Source: Streptomyces sp. NBC_00536 (lineage in GTDB: Bacteria; Actinomycetota; Actinomycetes; Streptomycetales; Streptomycetaceae). Taken from it: 64,000 nt of DNA. Below the pieces are notes generated by a model. That model was not told where the DNA came from. It made no database searches and saw only the letters and a program-made list of their open reading frames with translations. Positions 8,185-18,370 of this stretch are shown here, in pieces. The translations under genes and the position numbers were made by a program. The stretch spans positions 4,092,001-4,156,000 of the forward strand of contig NZ_CP107819.1 in assembly GCF_036346295.1 (NCBI RefSeq), in the 5' to 3' direction. Each line of letters starts with the position of its first letter. The stretch's first letter is position 1.

Positions 8185-9744
8185 CTATCCCTCGCTGTTG
8201 GGAAGTCCGGTTGAGGGAGTGTTCGACGGCTTCGGGGTCGACTTCGTCGGCGTCGGAGGACTCGGGGTCTCCGACGGCGGGTTGGAGGACTCCGAGAACG
8301 ACGGCGTCGGCGACGGGGTGAAGCTGGGCGTCCGCGAGCGGCTCGGGGTCGACGACCAGCTCTCGCGCGAACGCGAGGGCTCGGTCGAGTCCGAGGGCGA
8401 GTCCTGCGGGCTGCTCGGCGCGCTCTGCTCGCTGCTCGGCGGGCTCTGCGAGCTGCTCTGCTGGGTGTTGGGGCTGTCGCTCTTGTTCCCGGTCTTGTCC
8501 AGGGCGTAGACCACCCCGCCCGCGATCGCGATCACCGCGAGCACCGCGAACAGGACCATCTTCCAGCGGCCGCCGCCGGAGCCGCCCTGGCCGTGTCCGT
8601 GGCCCTGGCCGCCGTCGTGGTAGCCACCACCGCCGCCGGGGAAGGCCGAGCCGTCGTCCGGGTTGAGCGGCGGCACCATCGGCTGATGGAACTGCGAGGT
8701 CGTGGCGTTGGAAGGGTACTGCTGGCGGCCGCCGGTGTTCCCCATCGGCATGGCCGTGGTCGCGCCCCCGCCCCGCCCGTGCGGCAGCGCCATGGTGACC
8801 GGCCCGGTGTTCCAGGTGCCCGTGTTCGCGCCCTGGTCCTGGAGCATCTGGAGGGCGTACCCGACCAGTCCGCGCATCTCTTCGGCGCTCTGGAACCGGT
8901 CGTCCGGGTCCTTGGCCAACGACCGCATGACCAGGCCGTCGAGCTCCTGCGGGATCATGTGTCCCTCGGGCAGCTGCGACGGCGGCACGGGCGCGTCCTG
9001 CACGTGCTGGTAGACCACCGACAGCGGGGTCTCGCCGGTGAACGGGGGCCGCAGCGCGAGCAGTTCGTACAGCAGGCAGCCGGTCGCGTACAGGTCGGAG
9101 CGGTGGTCGACGGCCTTGCCGAGGGCCTGCTCCGGGGAGAGGTACTGCGGGGTGCCCATGACCATGCCGGTCTGGGTCATCGTCGACTGCGCGCCGTGCA
9201 GGGCGCGCGCGATGCCGAAGTCCATCACCTTCACCGCGCCGGTGTTGGTGATGATGACGTTGGCGGGCTTGATGTCGCGGTGCACGATGCCGTGCTGGTG
9301 CGAGTAGGCCAGGGCCTCCAGCACACCGGAGACGATGATCAGCGCCTGGTCGGGGCCCGGCGCCTCGGCGCTGATCAGCAGGTCGCGGATGGTGCGGCCC
9401 TCGACCAGCTCCATCACGATGTACGGGACGACGTTGGGTCCGACCCGGTCCTCGCCCGAGTCGTAGACGGCGACGACGGCGTGGTGGTTGAGGCCCGCGA
9501 CCGACTGTGCCTCGCGGGTGAAGCGGGCCTTGGACACCGGGTCCTCGGCGAGGTCCGCGCGCAGGAGTTTCACGGCGACGGTCCGTCCGAGACGTACGTC
9601 CTCGGCGGCGAACACCTCCGCCATGCCACCGCGCCCCAGACGGTGGGTCAGCCGGTACCGGCCGTCACCCACGATCCCGCCGGCGCCCCAATGCTCAGGA
9701 CCATCAGCCATCCCGGCGCCGTTTCCCTCGGGTTCGGGTGCCAT
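8185..9744 (-). CDS. Membrane Ser/Thr protein kinase with Ser/Pro-rich extracellular tail
   Basis: The 519-aa protein has an N-terminal Hanks-type kinase domain (glycine loop LGRGGMAEV, invariant Lys about 59 in AVKLL, catalytic HRDIKPANV, metal-binding DFGIA, GTPQYLSPEQ). A Gly/His/Gln-rich cytoplasmic linker leads to one membrane segment near residues 405-425 (MVLFAVLAVIAIAGGVVYAL). The outer part is about 90 residues of Ser/Pro/Thr with no PASTA domain, unlike the divergent kinase next door. I chose the ATG at 9744 (MAPEPEG), with GAGGA just upstream; an ATG at 9711 is an alternative. The protein should phosphorylate cytoplasmic Ser/Thr targets. Its signal and substrates cannot be told from the sequence. 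Confidence 0.9.
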   Translation of the reverse strand: MAPEPEGNGAGMADGPEHWGAGGIVGDGRYRLTHRLGRGGMAEVFAAEDVRLGRTVAVKLLRADLAEDPVSKARFTREAQSVAGLNHHAVVAVYDSGEDRVGPNVVPYIVMELVEGRTIRDLLISAEAPGPDQALIIVSGVLEALAYSHQHGIVHRDIKPANVIITNTGAVKVMDFGIARALHGAQSTMTQTGMVMGTPQYLSPEQALGKAVDHRSDLYATGCLLYELLALRPPFTGETPLSVVYQHVQDAPVPPSQLPEGHMIPQELDGLVMRSLAKDPDDRFQSAEEMRGLVGYALQMLQDQGANTGTWNTGPVTMALPHGRGGGATTAMPMGNTGGRQQYPSNATTSQFHQPMVPPLNPDDGSAFPGGGGGYHDGGQGHGHGQGGSGGGRWKMVLFAVLAVIAIAGGVVYALDKTGNKSDSPNTQQSSSQSPPSSEQSAPSSPQDSPSDSTEPSRSRESWSSTPSRSRTPSFTPSPTPSFSESSNPPSETPSPPTPTKSTPKPSNTPSTGLPNSEG

Positions 9745-9883
9745 CAGTCCTCGCCGTCGTCTCTCTCGGCCGCACAAGCGGTGGGTCTTGTTCGGAGTGC
9801 TCCGATGAACGCTACAGCCTCGGCGCGGCTCGCCGACCGGCCCGACCGCCTGTCCCCGTGTGGTCACGGAACGGGCACCTGGC

Positions 9884-9911
9884 TTGACGTGGGCTTGCCC
9901 TCCGGCAGACT
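9884..9911 (+). promoter_or_regulatory. Candidate sigma-70 type promoter of the PASTA kinase gene
   Basis: TTGACG (9884-9889) and CAGACT (9906-9911) are separated by 16 bp, close to the HrdB-type pattern TTGACN-N16-18-TAGACT. They lie 60 bp upstream of the ATG at 9971, in the 226-bp region between the two divergent kinase genes. Confidence 0.5.
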
Positions 9912-9970
9912 GGGCGCGATATGCGCTCTGCCAGACGCGCACGCACACCGCCCGAGGGGAAGCAACAGTC

Positions 9971-11632
9971 ATGAGCCAGGACGGCACTGAGGGCCGGTAC
10001 GCAGGCGGGTCCTTGGCCGGTGGCCGTTACCAGCTGCGGGACTTGCTCGGCGAGGGCGGCATGGCGTCCGTGTACCTCGCGTACGACTCCGCGCTCGACC
10101 GGCAGGTCGCGATCAAGACGCTCCACAGCGAGCTGGGCCGCGAGCAGTCCTTCCGCGAGCGCTTCCGCCGCGAGGCCCAGGCTGTAGCGAAACTGTCGCA
10201 CACCAACATCGTGTCGGTGTTCGATACCGGCGAGGGTGACCTGGACGGCATGCTCATGCCGTACATCGTCATGGAGTACGTCGAGGGGCAGCCGCTCGGC
10301 TCCGCCCTCCAGTCGGACATCACGCAGTACGGGGCGATGCCCGCCGAGAAGGCGCTCAAGGTGACCGCCGACGTGCTGGCCGCCCTGGAGACCAGCCACG
10401 AGATGGGCCTGGTCCACCGGGACATCAAGCCGGGCAACGTGATGATGACCAAGCGCGGCGTGGTCAAGGTCATGGACTTCGGCATCGCGCGCGCCATGCA
10501 GTCCGGGGTCACCTCCATGACCCAGACCGGCATGGTCGTGGGCACCCCCCAGTACCTCTCCCCCGAGCAGGCCCTCGGCCGGGCCGTCGACGCCCGCTCC
10601 GACCTCTACTCCGTCGGCATCATGCTCTTCCAGCTGCTGACGGGCCGGCTGCCCTTCGAGGCGGACTCCCCGCTGGCGATCGCGTACGCGCACGTGCAGG
10701 AGGAGCCGGTCATGCCGTCCTCCATCAACCGCGCCGTGACGCCCGCGATGGACTCCCTGGTCGCCCGCGCGCTGAAGAAGAACCCGAACGAGCGCTTCCC
10801 CACGGCCGCCGCCATGCGCGACGAGGTCCTGCGGGTGCTGTCGGCCGGGCAGACCGCGGCCCCCTCGATCGTTCCGGGCGCGCCCGTGAGCAGTGGCGCC
10901 GGGGTGTCCTCGGCGGTCTTCCCGCCGGTGGACTCCGGCTTCCAGGCCCCGCCGCCGCAGTCCCTCCAGCAGCCGTACCAGCCGTCGCCGTACGCGCCGC
11001 AGCAGCAGACGCCGCCGCCGCACGGGTACGCGTACCCGCCCCAGCAGCAGCACACGCCGCCGCCGGTGCCCCAGCAGCAGCACGCGCAGTACGCCCCGCA
11101 CGCGCCGCAGACCCCGCCGCCCTTCACCATCTCCCCGGTGGCGCAGACCGGCTCCGCGAGCGGCGGCAGCGGCGGTTCGGGCAACGGCCGGAACACCCCG
11201 GTGATCGTCGGTTCGATCGTGGTGGCGCTGCTCGCCATCGGCGGTCTGATCACGGCCATCTCGATGACCGGCAACGACAAGAAGGGCGGCGACAGCCCGT
11301 CCTCGGCGTCCTCCGCGAGCGCGTCGGCCTCGGCCAAGACCGGCCACAAGGGCCCGGACACCACCCGCACCATCGACGCGGCGAAGTGCAAGGAAGCCAC
11401 CAAGTCGTACAAGGACGCGACCAAGGTCAGCGCCCCGGACTTCCGGTACAAGGACGTCCGCTCGGTGAAGGAGTGCATCCAGGCCGCGGGGTGGAAGTTC
11501 ACCATCCAGACCCGCGACGAGGCGGTGTACGGCCAGGACACGGTGCTGGAGCAGCTGCCCAACGCGAGCGCCGACGTCCCGAAGGACGGCGCCGAGTTCA
11601 CGCTGGTCGTCTCCACGGGAGACCCGCAGTAA
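9971..11632 (+). CDS. Membrane Ser/Thr protein kinase with one PASTA-like domain
   Basis: The 553-aa kinase has a Hanks-type catalytic domain (LGEGGMASVYLA, Lys 49 in VAIKT, HRDIKPGNV, DFGIA, GTPQYLSPEQ). A long Pro/Gln/Tyr-rich linker covers about residues 300-400. One membrane segment lies near 411-434 (VIVGSIVVALLAIGGLITAI), followed by a Ser/Ala/Lys stalk. The last 65 residues (from about APDFRYKDV to TLVVSTGD) read as a single PASTA-like domain. PASTA repeats in related kinases sense muropeptides or lipid II. The ATG at 9971 has GGGGAAG upstream. The gene is divergent from the PASTA-less kinase at 8185-9744, and the catalytic domains are clearly related, which suggests an old duplication with different sensor ends. 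Confidence 0.9.
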   Translation: MSQDGTEGRYAGGSLAGGRYQLRDLLGEGGMASVYLAYDSALDRQVAIKTLHSELGREQSFRERFRREAQAVAKLSHTNIVSVFDTGEGDLDGMLMPYIVMEYVEGQPLGSALQSDITQYGAMPAEKALKVTADVLAALETSHEMGLVHRDIKPGNVMMTKRGVVKVMDFGIARAMQSGVTSMTQTGMVVGTPQYLSPEQALGRAVDARSDLYSVGIMLFQLLTGRLPFEADSPLAIAYAHVQEEPVMPSSINRAVTPAMDSLVARALKKNPNERFPTAAAMRDEVLRVLSAGQTAAPSIVPGAPVSSGAGVSSAVFPPVDSGFQAPPPQSLQQPYQPSPYAPQQQTPPPHGYAYPPQQQHTPPPVPQQQHAQYAPHAPQTPPPFTISPVAQTGSASGGSGGSGNGRNTPVIVGSIVVALLAIGGLITAISMTGNDKKGGDSPSSASSASASASAKTGHKGPDTTRTIDAAKCKEATKSYKDATKVSAPDFRYKDVRSVKECIQAAGWKFTIQTRDEAVYGQDTVLEQLPNASADVPKDGAEFTLVVSTGDPQ

Positions 11633-11650
11633 CGCGCGTCCGCGGCACAC

Positions 11651-11695
11651 CGGCATCCCGGGCACCCCTGATGGGGCGTCCGGGATGCCGCTTTT
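11651..11695 (+). terminator. Terminator after the PASTA kinase gene
   Basis: CGGCATCCCGG (11651-11661) pairs perfectly with CCGGGATGCCG (11680-11690), with an inner CCCC/GGGG stem. CTTTTG follows, which is a T-run by Streptomyces standards. It starts 18 nt after the kinase stop codon. Confidence 0.85.
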
Positions 11696-11754
11696 GTCCC
11701 ACCGTGTAAATCTGAGCGGGACAGCTCGGACGCTCGGGACGGGAGGGGCTCCCC

Positions 11755-12303
11755 GTGACGCAGTACCTCCGCGTGACGCCGTACCTCCGAGGGATGCGGT
11801 ACCTCCACCGCCTCGCCGGGACCGCTCCGGTCCGCACCGCGCCGGCCCTCACGGCGCTGGCCTTCGCCGCGCTGACCCTCGCCTCCTCGGCGCCCCCGGC
11901 CCTGGCCCTGGCCGCGCCGCCCGCGTACGCCGCCCCCGCCCCGGCCCCCGCCCCGGCCGTCCGTTACGTCCCGCCCGGGTACGACGCGCCGTCGGACGAC
12001 GAGCTGGCGGGCAGCGCCGCGGGCGCCGGGCGCGAGCACCCCGGACGGCCGGCCTCCGAGCCCCCGAACCCGGAGACCGTCCTGGCCTCCCGGCCGCTGC
12101 CGATGCGGCCGCGCACCGCCGAACAGGTCGCGCCGCCGCGCGCCGAGCCGAGCCCGCCGCCCGCACCGCGGGCCCACGCGATGGGCACCGAACCCAACGA
12201 GCGGGCCGCCGACCTGGCCGCGCACATACTGCCGCTGGGCACCGGATTCGCCCTGATGGGACTGGGCCTCGGCTACATGGGCGTGCGGCTGCGCCGGGGC
12301 TGA
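11755..12303 (+). CDS. Secreted or membrane-anchored low-complexity protein of unknown function
   Basis: I do not recognise this 182-aa protein. After a short basic N-terminus there is a hydrophobic segment ending in Ala-rich residues (LTALAFAALTLASSAPPALALAA at about residues 32-55) that reads as a signal peptide. A Pro/Ala-rich middle follows, and then a second hydrophobic segment near the C-terminus (LPLGTGFALMGLGLGYMG) before a short Arg-rich end. The layout fits a wall- or membrane-anchored surface protein, with the C-terminal segment and arginines acting as a stop-transfer. The GTG at 11755 has GGGAGGGG 6 nt upstream. It follows the kinase terminator and precedes the PadR promoter, so it is probably transcribed alone. 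Confidence 0.6.
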   Translation: MTQYLRVTPYLRGMRYLHRLAGTAPVRTAPALTALAFAALTLASSAPPALALAAPPAYAAPAPAPAPAVRYVPPGYDAPSDDELAGSAAGAGREHPGRPASEPPNPETVLASRPLPMRPRTAEQVAPPRAEPSPPPAPRAHAMGTEPNERAADLAAHILPLGTGFALMGLGLGYMGVRLRRG

Positions 12304-12381
12304 TCCGGAGCTGATCCGGGGCCGGTCCCGGACGGCTTTCCCGGGGGGAGGTCCCCCTCAAGACGTACGACTCAAGATGGT

Positions 12382-12419
12382 TTGCATCCATGAACATACT
12401 CGGTATACATACTCAGTAT
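12382..12419 (+). promoter_or_regulatory. Leaderless promoter with twin operators for the padR operon
   Basis: TTGCAT (12382-12387) and TATACA (12404-12409) are spaced by 16 bp, so transcription should start within a base or two of the ATG at 12418. Two copies of ATACT-NN-GTAT lie at 12396-12406 and 12409-12419. They cover the -10 element and the start codon itself. There is no ribosome-binding site. This fits a leaderless mRNA repressed by its own PadR product. Confidence 0.7.
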
Positions 12420-13060
12420 GTCTATCCGTCATGGCCTCCTCGCCCTCCTGGAACGGGGACCTCGGTACGGCTCTCAGCTGCGCACCGAGTTCGAATCCCG
12501 TACCGGCTCCACCTGGCCGCTGAACGTCGGGCAGGTCTACACGACCCTCGCCCGGCTGGAACGTGACGGCCTGGTCACCCCGAGCGGCGCGGACCCCGCG
12601 GGCCACACGCTCTACGTCATCACCGACACCGGCCGCCAGGAACTGCGCGCCTGGTACGAGCGCCCCGTCGACCGCACCAGTCCGCCGCGCGACGAGCTGT
12701 CGATCAAGCTCGCGATGGCCGTGGGCGCCCCCGGTGTGGACATCCGCGCCGTCATCCAGGCCCAGCGCCACGCCACGATCCGGGCGATGCAGGACTACAC
12801 CCGGCTCAAGGCGCAGGCACTCGCCGCCGTCGAGAGCGGGAAGTCGCAGGAGCGCGACGACGTGGCCTGGCTGCTCGTCATCGAACAGCTGATCTTCCAG
12901 ACCGAGGCCGAGGCCCGGTGGCTCGACCACTCCGAATCCCGGCTGGTGCGGCTCTCCGTCCTGGCCGAGCGGGGAGCCGTGCCACCCGCACCACCGACGG
13001 CCGCACCCGAACCCGAACGCGCCACCGCCACCGCCACGCCGCCCCAGGGGGAAATCCCGC

Positions 13061-13068
<8 letters not shown>
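12418..13068 (+). CDS. PadR-family transcriptional regulator
   Basis: The 216-aa protein begins SIRHGLLALLERGPRYGSQL, the classic PadR winged-helix opening. It continues with LNVGQVYTTLARLERDGLV (recognition helix) and a wing ending LYVITDTGRQEL. The C-terminal half is helical (dimerisation), followed by a Pro/Ala/Thr tail. PadR proteins usually repress neighbouring transport or resistance genes and respond to small ligands. The 3' end overlaps the start of the ABC ATPase gene by 8 bp, so regulator, ATPase and permease form one operon. The start codon lies inside an operator-like palindrome, which suggests autoregulation. Confidence 0.93.
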
Positions 13069-13839
<771 letters not shown>

Positions 13840-13843
<4 letters not shown>

Positions 13844-16695
13844 GGACCTGGTACCACTCCTGGATCGCGGCCCTGCGGATCGCCCGCCGCGACGCCTGGC
13901 GCGCCAAGGGCCGCAGCGCCCTGGTCCTCGCCATGCTGGCACTGCCCATCATCGGTGTGAGCGCCGCCGACCTCACCCTGCGCAGCGCCGAACTCTCCCC
14001 GGGGCAGGCGCTGGACCGCAAGCTCGGCGCCGCCGACGCCGAGGTGCGCAGCTCGGGCTTCGGCGTCCCCCTCTACCAGCGGCCCGACGGCGAGAGCTAC
14101 GCGCCCGTCGGCGGCTACCAGAACTTCACCCCGCCCAAGGACGACGAGCGGCAGGACAACGCCAAGGCCGCGCTCCCGGCCGGTGCCGAGAGCACCAAGA
14201 TGAGCACCGCGTTCGCCAAGATCCGGACCACGCACGGACTCCTCGGCACCGATCTGCGCGAGGTGGACGCCGCCAGCCCGCTGGTCACGGGGCTGTTCAC
14301 GCTGGTCGACGGGCAGCTGCCGCGGCAGCCCGGCGAGATCATCGCCACCACCGCGTTCCTCGACCAGGCCGGTTACTCCGTCGGCTCCCAGGTCATCCCG
14401 CGCGGCATGAAGACCTCCTACACGATCGTCGGCGCGTACGAGCTTCCCAGCCACCTCAAGGCCACGGAGCTGCTCGCCCCGCCCGGAAGCCTGCTGGAGC
14501 CGCTCTCCCGCGCCCTCACCGAAGCCGGGCTGCACGCCAACAAGGGCAATCTCTCCTACCTCGTGAAGGTCGGCGGCGGCGGCGATGGTTTCACGTGGAA
14601 CATGGTCAAGGAGGCGAACACCAAGGGGGCGATCGTCCTCTCCCGCGCGGTCATGCTGAACCCGCCGGCCGACTCCGATGTGCCGCTGTACAAGCAGGAG
14701 CGCCGGGACGATTTCGAGCCCCGGGTGGGCCGGGCCACCGAGATGGCCATCGCCGCGACCGTCGTCGGTCTCGCCATGCTGGAGATCTGTCTGCTGGCCG
14801 GTCCCGCCTTCGCGGTCGGCGCCCGGCGCTCGCGCCGCCAGCTCGGTCTGGTCGGCGCCAACGGCGGCGACCGGCGGCACATCCGGGCGATCGTGCTCTC
14901 GGGCGGCCTGGTGCTCGGCGCCGTCGCCGCCGTGATCGGCACCGCCATCGGCGTGGCCCTCACCCTGGGCCTGCGGCCCCTGCTGGAGGAACAGCTCGGC
15001 GCCCGCTTCGCCGGGTTCAACCTCAAGCCGCTGGAACTCGCCGGTGTCGCCCTGCTGGCCGTGCTGACGGGCCTGCTGGCCGCGATCGTCCCGGCCGTCA
15101 CCGCCTCCCGGCAGAGCGTCCTCGCCTCGCTCACCGGCCGCCGCGGGGTCCGCAGGTCCAACCGGATCCTGCCGGTCCTCGGTCTGCTCGCCCTCGCCGG
15201 GGGCGTCGCCATCGCCCTCTACGGCACGGTCTCCGGCATGGGCTTCGTGGTCGTCGCGGGCGGCAGCGCCATCGCCGAACTGGGCATCGTCGCCATGACC
15301 GCGATGCTGGTCGGCGTGTTCGGCCGAGTCGGCCGCTGGCTGCCGCTCTCGCCGCGGCTCGCCCTGCGCGACGCGGTGCGCAACCGCGGGCGCACGGCCC
15401 CCGCCGTCGCCGCCGTCCTGGCCGCCGTGGCCGGTACCGTCGCGGTGGCGACGTTCCAGCACAGCCGGGACGTACAGGCCGCGCACGAGTACGTCGCCAA
15501 GCTGCCCGGTGGCTCCGGCACCGTCATCGTGAACGAGGCCGGCGCCCACGGCGACGTGCCCACCGTGCGCGAGGCCCTGTCCCGGCAGTACCCGCTGGCC
15601 GTACGGGCCGATGTGGACCGGATCGTCGTCGGCAAGCCCGGATGCGAGCCGTACGGACCCTCCGCCAAGGACTGCGGCCGGGCCGACCTCATCGTGCCCA
15701 AGGAGCAGCGCTGCCCCCTGAACGAGGCCGAGCACGGACCCGCCTCCTTCAGCCTCGAAGAGCAGAAGAAGCTGCTCGGCGACTGGCGTTGCGCGCGCAG
15801 CGACAACTACGCCCGGTACTCGACGGTCGTCTCCGACGAAAAGCTGCTGACCGCGCTGGCGGTCACCGACCCGGGCACGGTCTCAGCCCTCAAATCCGGG
15901 CAGGCCGTCTCCTTCGACAAGCGCAACGTCAAGGACGGAAAGGTCACCATCCGGCTGGTCACCGACCTGGACAAGGCCGGCAAGGCCCAGGCCGCCCACA
16001 AGGAACTGCCGGGCCAGGACAAGGTGTTCCCCGTCCACGAGGCGCCGGCGAGCGCCGACGGGTACGGCATCCAGCTCATCCTGCCGCCCGCCGCCGTCAA
16101 GACGGCCGGGCTCACCACCGCCCCCTTCGGTTCGTACTTCACCGTCGACGGCACCGTGACCTCCACCCAGAAGCAGCGGCTCGCAGGCGACCTCGACAAG
16201 ATGGGCGCGGACGCCGAGGTGTTCGTCGAATCGGGCTACCAGGCGCCCTCCGACATCACGTTGATGGCCCTGACCCTGTTCGCGGGCCTGGTCACCATCG
16301 GCGCGGCGGGCATCGCCACCGGTCTCGCCCAGGCGGACTCCGAGGCCGACCTGAAGACCCTGGCCGCGGTCGGCGCACCCCCGCGGGTGCGGCGCACGCT
16401 CAGCGGTTTCCAGTGCGGGTTGGTCGCCCTGATGGGCGTGGTCCTGGGCTCCGCGGCGGGCATCCTGCCCGCGGCCGGGCTCCGGCTCGTCGAGCGGCGC
16501 GACCTGACGCGCCTCTATGACAGCGTCGTCGCGAACGGACACGAGCCCGCGGGCGCGGCACCGCCCTGGGTGCCCATCGTGGTGCCGTGGCAGACCCTCG
16601 CCGAACTGCTGGTCCTGGTCCCGCTCGGGGCGGCCCTGCTCGCCGCGCTGGTCACCCGCTCCAGCGGCGCGCTGGCCCGCCGGGCCGCGGGCTGA
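13840..16695 (+). CDS. Large FtsX-like ABC transporter permease
   Basis: This 951-aa permease starts with GTG (13840) overlapping the ATPase stop codon. A membrane segment lies near residues 25-45, followed by an extracytoplasmic domain of about 250 residues. A first FtsX block has membrane segments at about 305-330, 350-380 and 400-425, then two further segments near 445-500. A second large extracytoplasmic domain (about 540-790) contains several cysteines (CEPYGPSAKDC, QRCPLNE, WRCARS). The C-terminal FtsX block covers about 805-945. This duplicated layout resembles permeases that move or sense hydrophobic or peptide compounds at the envelope. It forms one transporter with the preceding ATPase. 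Confidence 0.9.
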
Positions 16696-16700
16696 TCCCG

Positions 16701-16740
16701 GTGCCCCCGGACAGGGTGGATCACGCCTGTCCGGGGGCAC
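16701..16740 (+). terminator. Terminator of the padR-ABC operon
   Basis: GTGCCCCCGGACAGG (16701-16715) and its exact complement (16726-16740) form a 15-bp perfect stem with a 10-nt loop. It begins 5 nt after the permease stop codon. Confidence 0.85.
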
Positions 16741-16769
16741 ACCGAGTGAGTACGAAGGTGTGCGAGAGA

Positions 16770-17318
16770 ATGGGCGGCATGGAGATGCCGAGGAGTGAAC
16801 GGTCGCAGGACAGCCCCCCGCACGTCCTGATCCTGGGACAGGACGGGATGGCGGTCGGCGGCGCCGATGACGAGTCTCGCGAGGTCCCGGTGACGGAAAT
16901 GGTCGAACAACCCGCCAAGGTCATGCGGATCGGCAGCATGATCAAGCAGCTCCTTGAAGAGGTCCGCGCCGCTCCTCTCGACGAGGCCAGCCGCGTCCGT
17001 CTCAAGGACATCCACGCGGCTTCGGTCAAGGAGCTGGAAGACGGACTGGCCCCCGAGCTGGTCGAGGAACTGGAGCGGCTCTCCCTGCCGTTCACCGAGG
17101 AAGCCATCCCTTCCGAGGCCGAACTGCGCATCGCGCAGGCCCAGTTGGTGGGCTGGCTCGAAGGCCTCTTCCACGGCATCCAGACCGCCCTGTTCGCCCA
17201 GCAGATGGCGGCCCGCGCCCAGTTGGAGCAGATGCGCCGCGCGCTGCCCCCCGGCGCCGGACACGAGGACGACGAGGACGGCGGCCACGGGGCCGTCCGT
17301 TCCGGGCCGTACCTCTAG
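16770..17318 (+). CDS. bpa: Bacterial proteasome activator Bpa (DUF2587 family)
   Basis: The 182-aa acidic, helical protein matches the Bpa/Rv3780 family. It has a disordered N-terminus, a four-helix core (VMRIGSMIKQLLEEVRAAPLDEASRVRLKDI, LVEELERLSLPFTEE, ELRIAQAQLVGWLEGLFHGIQTALFAQQMAAR) and an acidic tail ending GPYL. In mycobacteria the ring-shaped dodecamer docks on the 20S proteasome through a C-terminal GQYL and opens the gate without ATP. GPYL is a one-residue variant of that motif. Three ATGs are possible (16770, 16779, 16785); none has a strong ribosome-binding site, and I list the first. The gene stands alone between two terminators. Confidence 0.88.
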   Translation: MGGMEMPRSERSQDSPPHVLILGQDGMAVGGADDESREVPVTEMVEQPAKVMRIGSMIKQLLEEVRAAPLDEASRVRLKDIHAASVKELEDGLAPELVEELERLSLPFTEEAIPSEAELRIAQAQLVGWLEGLFHGIQTALFAQQMAARAQLEQMRRALPPGAGHEDDEDGGHGAVRSGPYL

Positions 17319-17355
17319 GAGCGGCTCCCGCCCCACCCGGACCCCAGCGGTACCC

Positions 17356-17390
17356 GCGCCCCGCCGACCCCACCAGGGGCGGCGGGGCGC
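17356..17390 (+). terminator. Terminator after bpa
   Basis: GCGCCCCGCC (17356-17365) and GGCGGGGCGC (17381-17390) form a perfect 10-bp stem about 40 nt after the bpa stop codon. Confidence 0.65.
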
Positions 17391-17485
17391 CGGTGTTCGC
17401 CCGCTCCTCCCGCTCGGGGACCCCTCGGTACATGCCGGTTGAGCGGGGTCCCTCAGGCGCAACACGAGCCCCGCATACTCGGGAC

Positions 17486-18370
17486 ATGACGTACCACGCG
17501 ATCGTGTTGGCCGGTGGCGCCGCGCGACGGCTCGGCGGCGCCGACAAGCCCGCCTTGAGCGTCGGCGGCCGGGCCCTGCTCGACCGGGTGCTCGACGCCT
17601 GCGCCGACGCGGCCGACACGGTCGTGGTCGGCGGCCGCCGGCCCACCTCCCGGCCGGTGCGCTGGGCCCGCGAGGAACCGCCAGGCGGCGGCCCGCTGGC
17701 CGCGCTGGCCGCCGGACTGCGGCACACCGACGCCGAGGTGGTGCTCGTCCTCTCCGCGGACCTGCCGTTCCTGGACCGCGGGACGGTACGGGCGCTGCGC
17801 ACCGCCGTCACCGGGGCCGGTACGGCGGGCACACCGGTCGACGGGGCCCTGCTGCGCGACGCCGACGGACGGGACCAGCCGCTCGTCGCCGCCTACCGGA
17901 CCGCGTCCCTGCGCCGCGCGACCGCCCTGCTGGCCGCCGAACACGGCGGCCTCACCGGACTGCCGCTGCGCGCACTGACCGCCGGGCTGGAGCTGGCCCG
18001 GGTGAGCGCGGCCGCACCCCTGGCCTCCTTCGACTGCGACACCTGGGACGATCTCGCGGCCGCGCGTGCCCGGATCAGGGAGCATGGGTCCGTGCTGGAC
18101 GAATGGATCACCGCCGTCAAGAACGAGCTGGGCATCGACGTCGCCGTCGACACCAAGACCCTGCTCGACCTCGCCCGTGACGCCGCCCACGGCGTCGCCC
18201 GTCCCGCCGCTCCGCTGACCACCTTCCTGGTCGGTTACGCGGCGGCGCATGCCGAAGCCACCGGGGCCGACCCCGCCGAAGCGGTCGCCGAGGCCTCCCG
18301 CAAGGCCGCCGCGCTGGCCCTGCGGTGGGCGGCCGAAGCCGACCCCGCGGGCGGGACCGGCTCGGGATGA
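17486..18370 (+). CDS. mobA: Molybdenum cofactor guanylyltransferase (MobA-like) fused to DUF6457
   Basis: The 294-aa protein has an N-terminal nucleotidyltransferase domain of about 195 residues. The signature AIVLAGGAARRLGGADKPAL gives the GTP-binding loop and Lys, followed by EEPPGGGPLAALAAGL, the metal-binding VLSADLPFL, and a late FDCDTWDDLAAAR. It attaches GMP to molybdopterin. From about residue 205 (SVLDEWITAVKNELGIDV) a helical domain of about 85 residues matches DUF6457, whose function is not known. The ATG at 17486 was chosen because the conserved TYHAIVLAGG starts there. The stop overlaps the moeA ATG (ATGA), so the two act in one operon. Confidence 0.87.
   Translation: MTYHAIVLAGGAARRLGGADKPALSVGGRALLDRVLDACADAADTVVVGGRRPTSRPVRWAREEPPGGGPLAALAAGLRHTDAEVVLVLSADLPFLDRGTVRALRTAVTGAGTAGTPVDGALLRDADGRDQPLVAAYRTASLRRATALLAAEHGGLTGLPLRALTAGLELARVSAAAPLASFDCDTWDDLAAARARIREHGSVLDEWITAVKNELGIDVAVDTKTLLDLARDAAHGVARPAAPLTTFLVGYAAAHAEATGADPAEAVAEASRKAAALALRWAAEADPAGGTGSG

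Noticed and set aside
12304..12360. A terminator after the 182-aa secreted protein gene
   Set aside because: Only a short G-run/C-run pairing is visible, which is expected by chance at this GC content.
14587..14602. A further parS-like sequence (GGTTTCACGTGGAACA) inside the ABC permease gene
   Set aside because: It has two mismatches to the consensus, lies within coding sequence and encodes ordinary residues, so it is probably chance.
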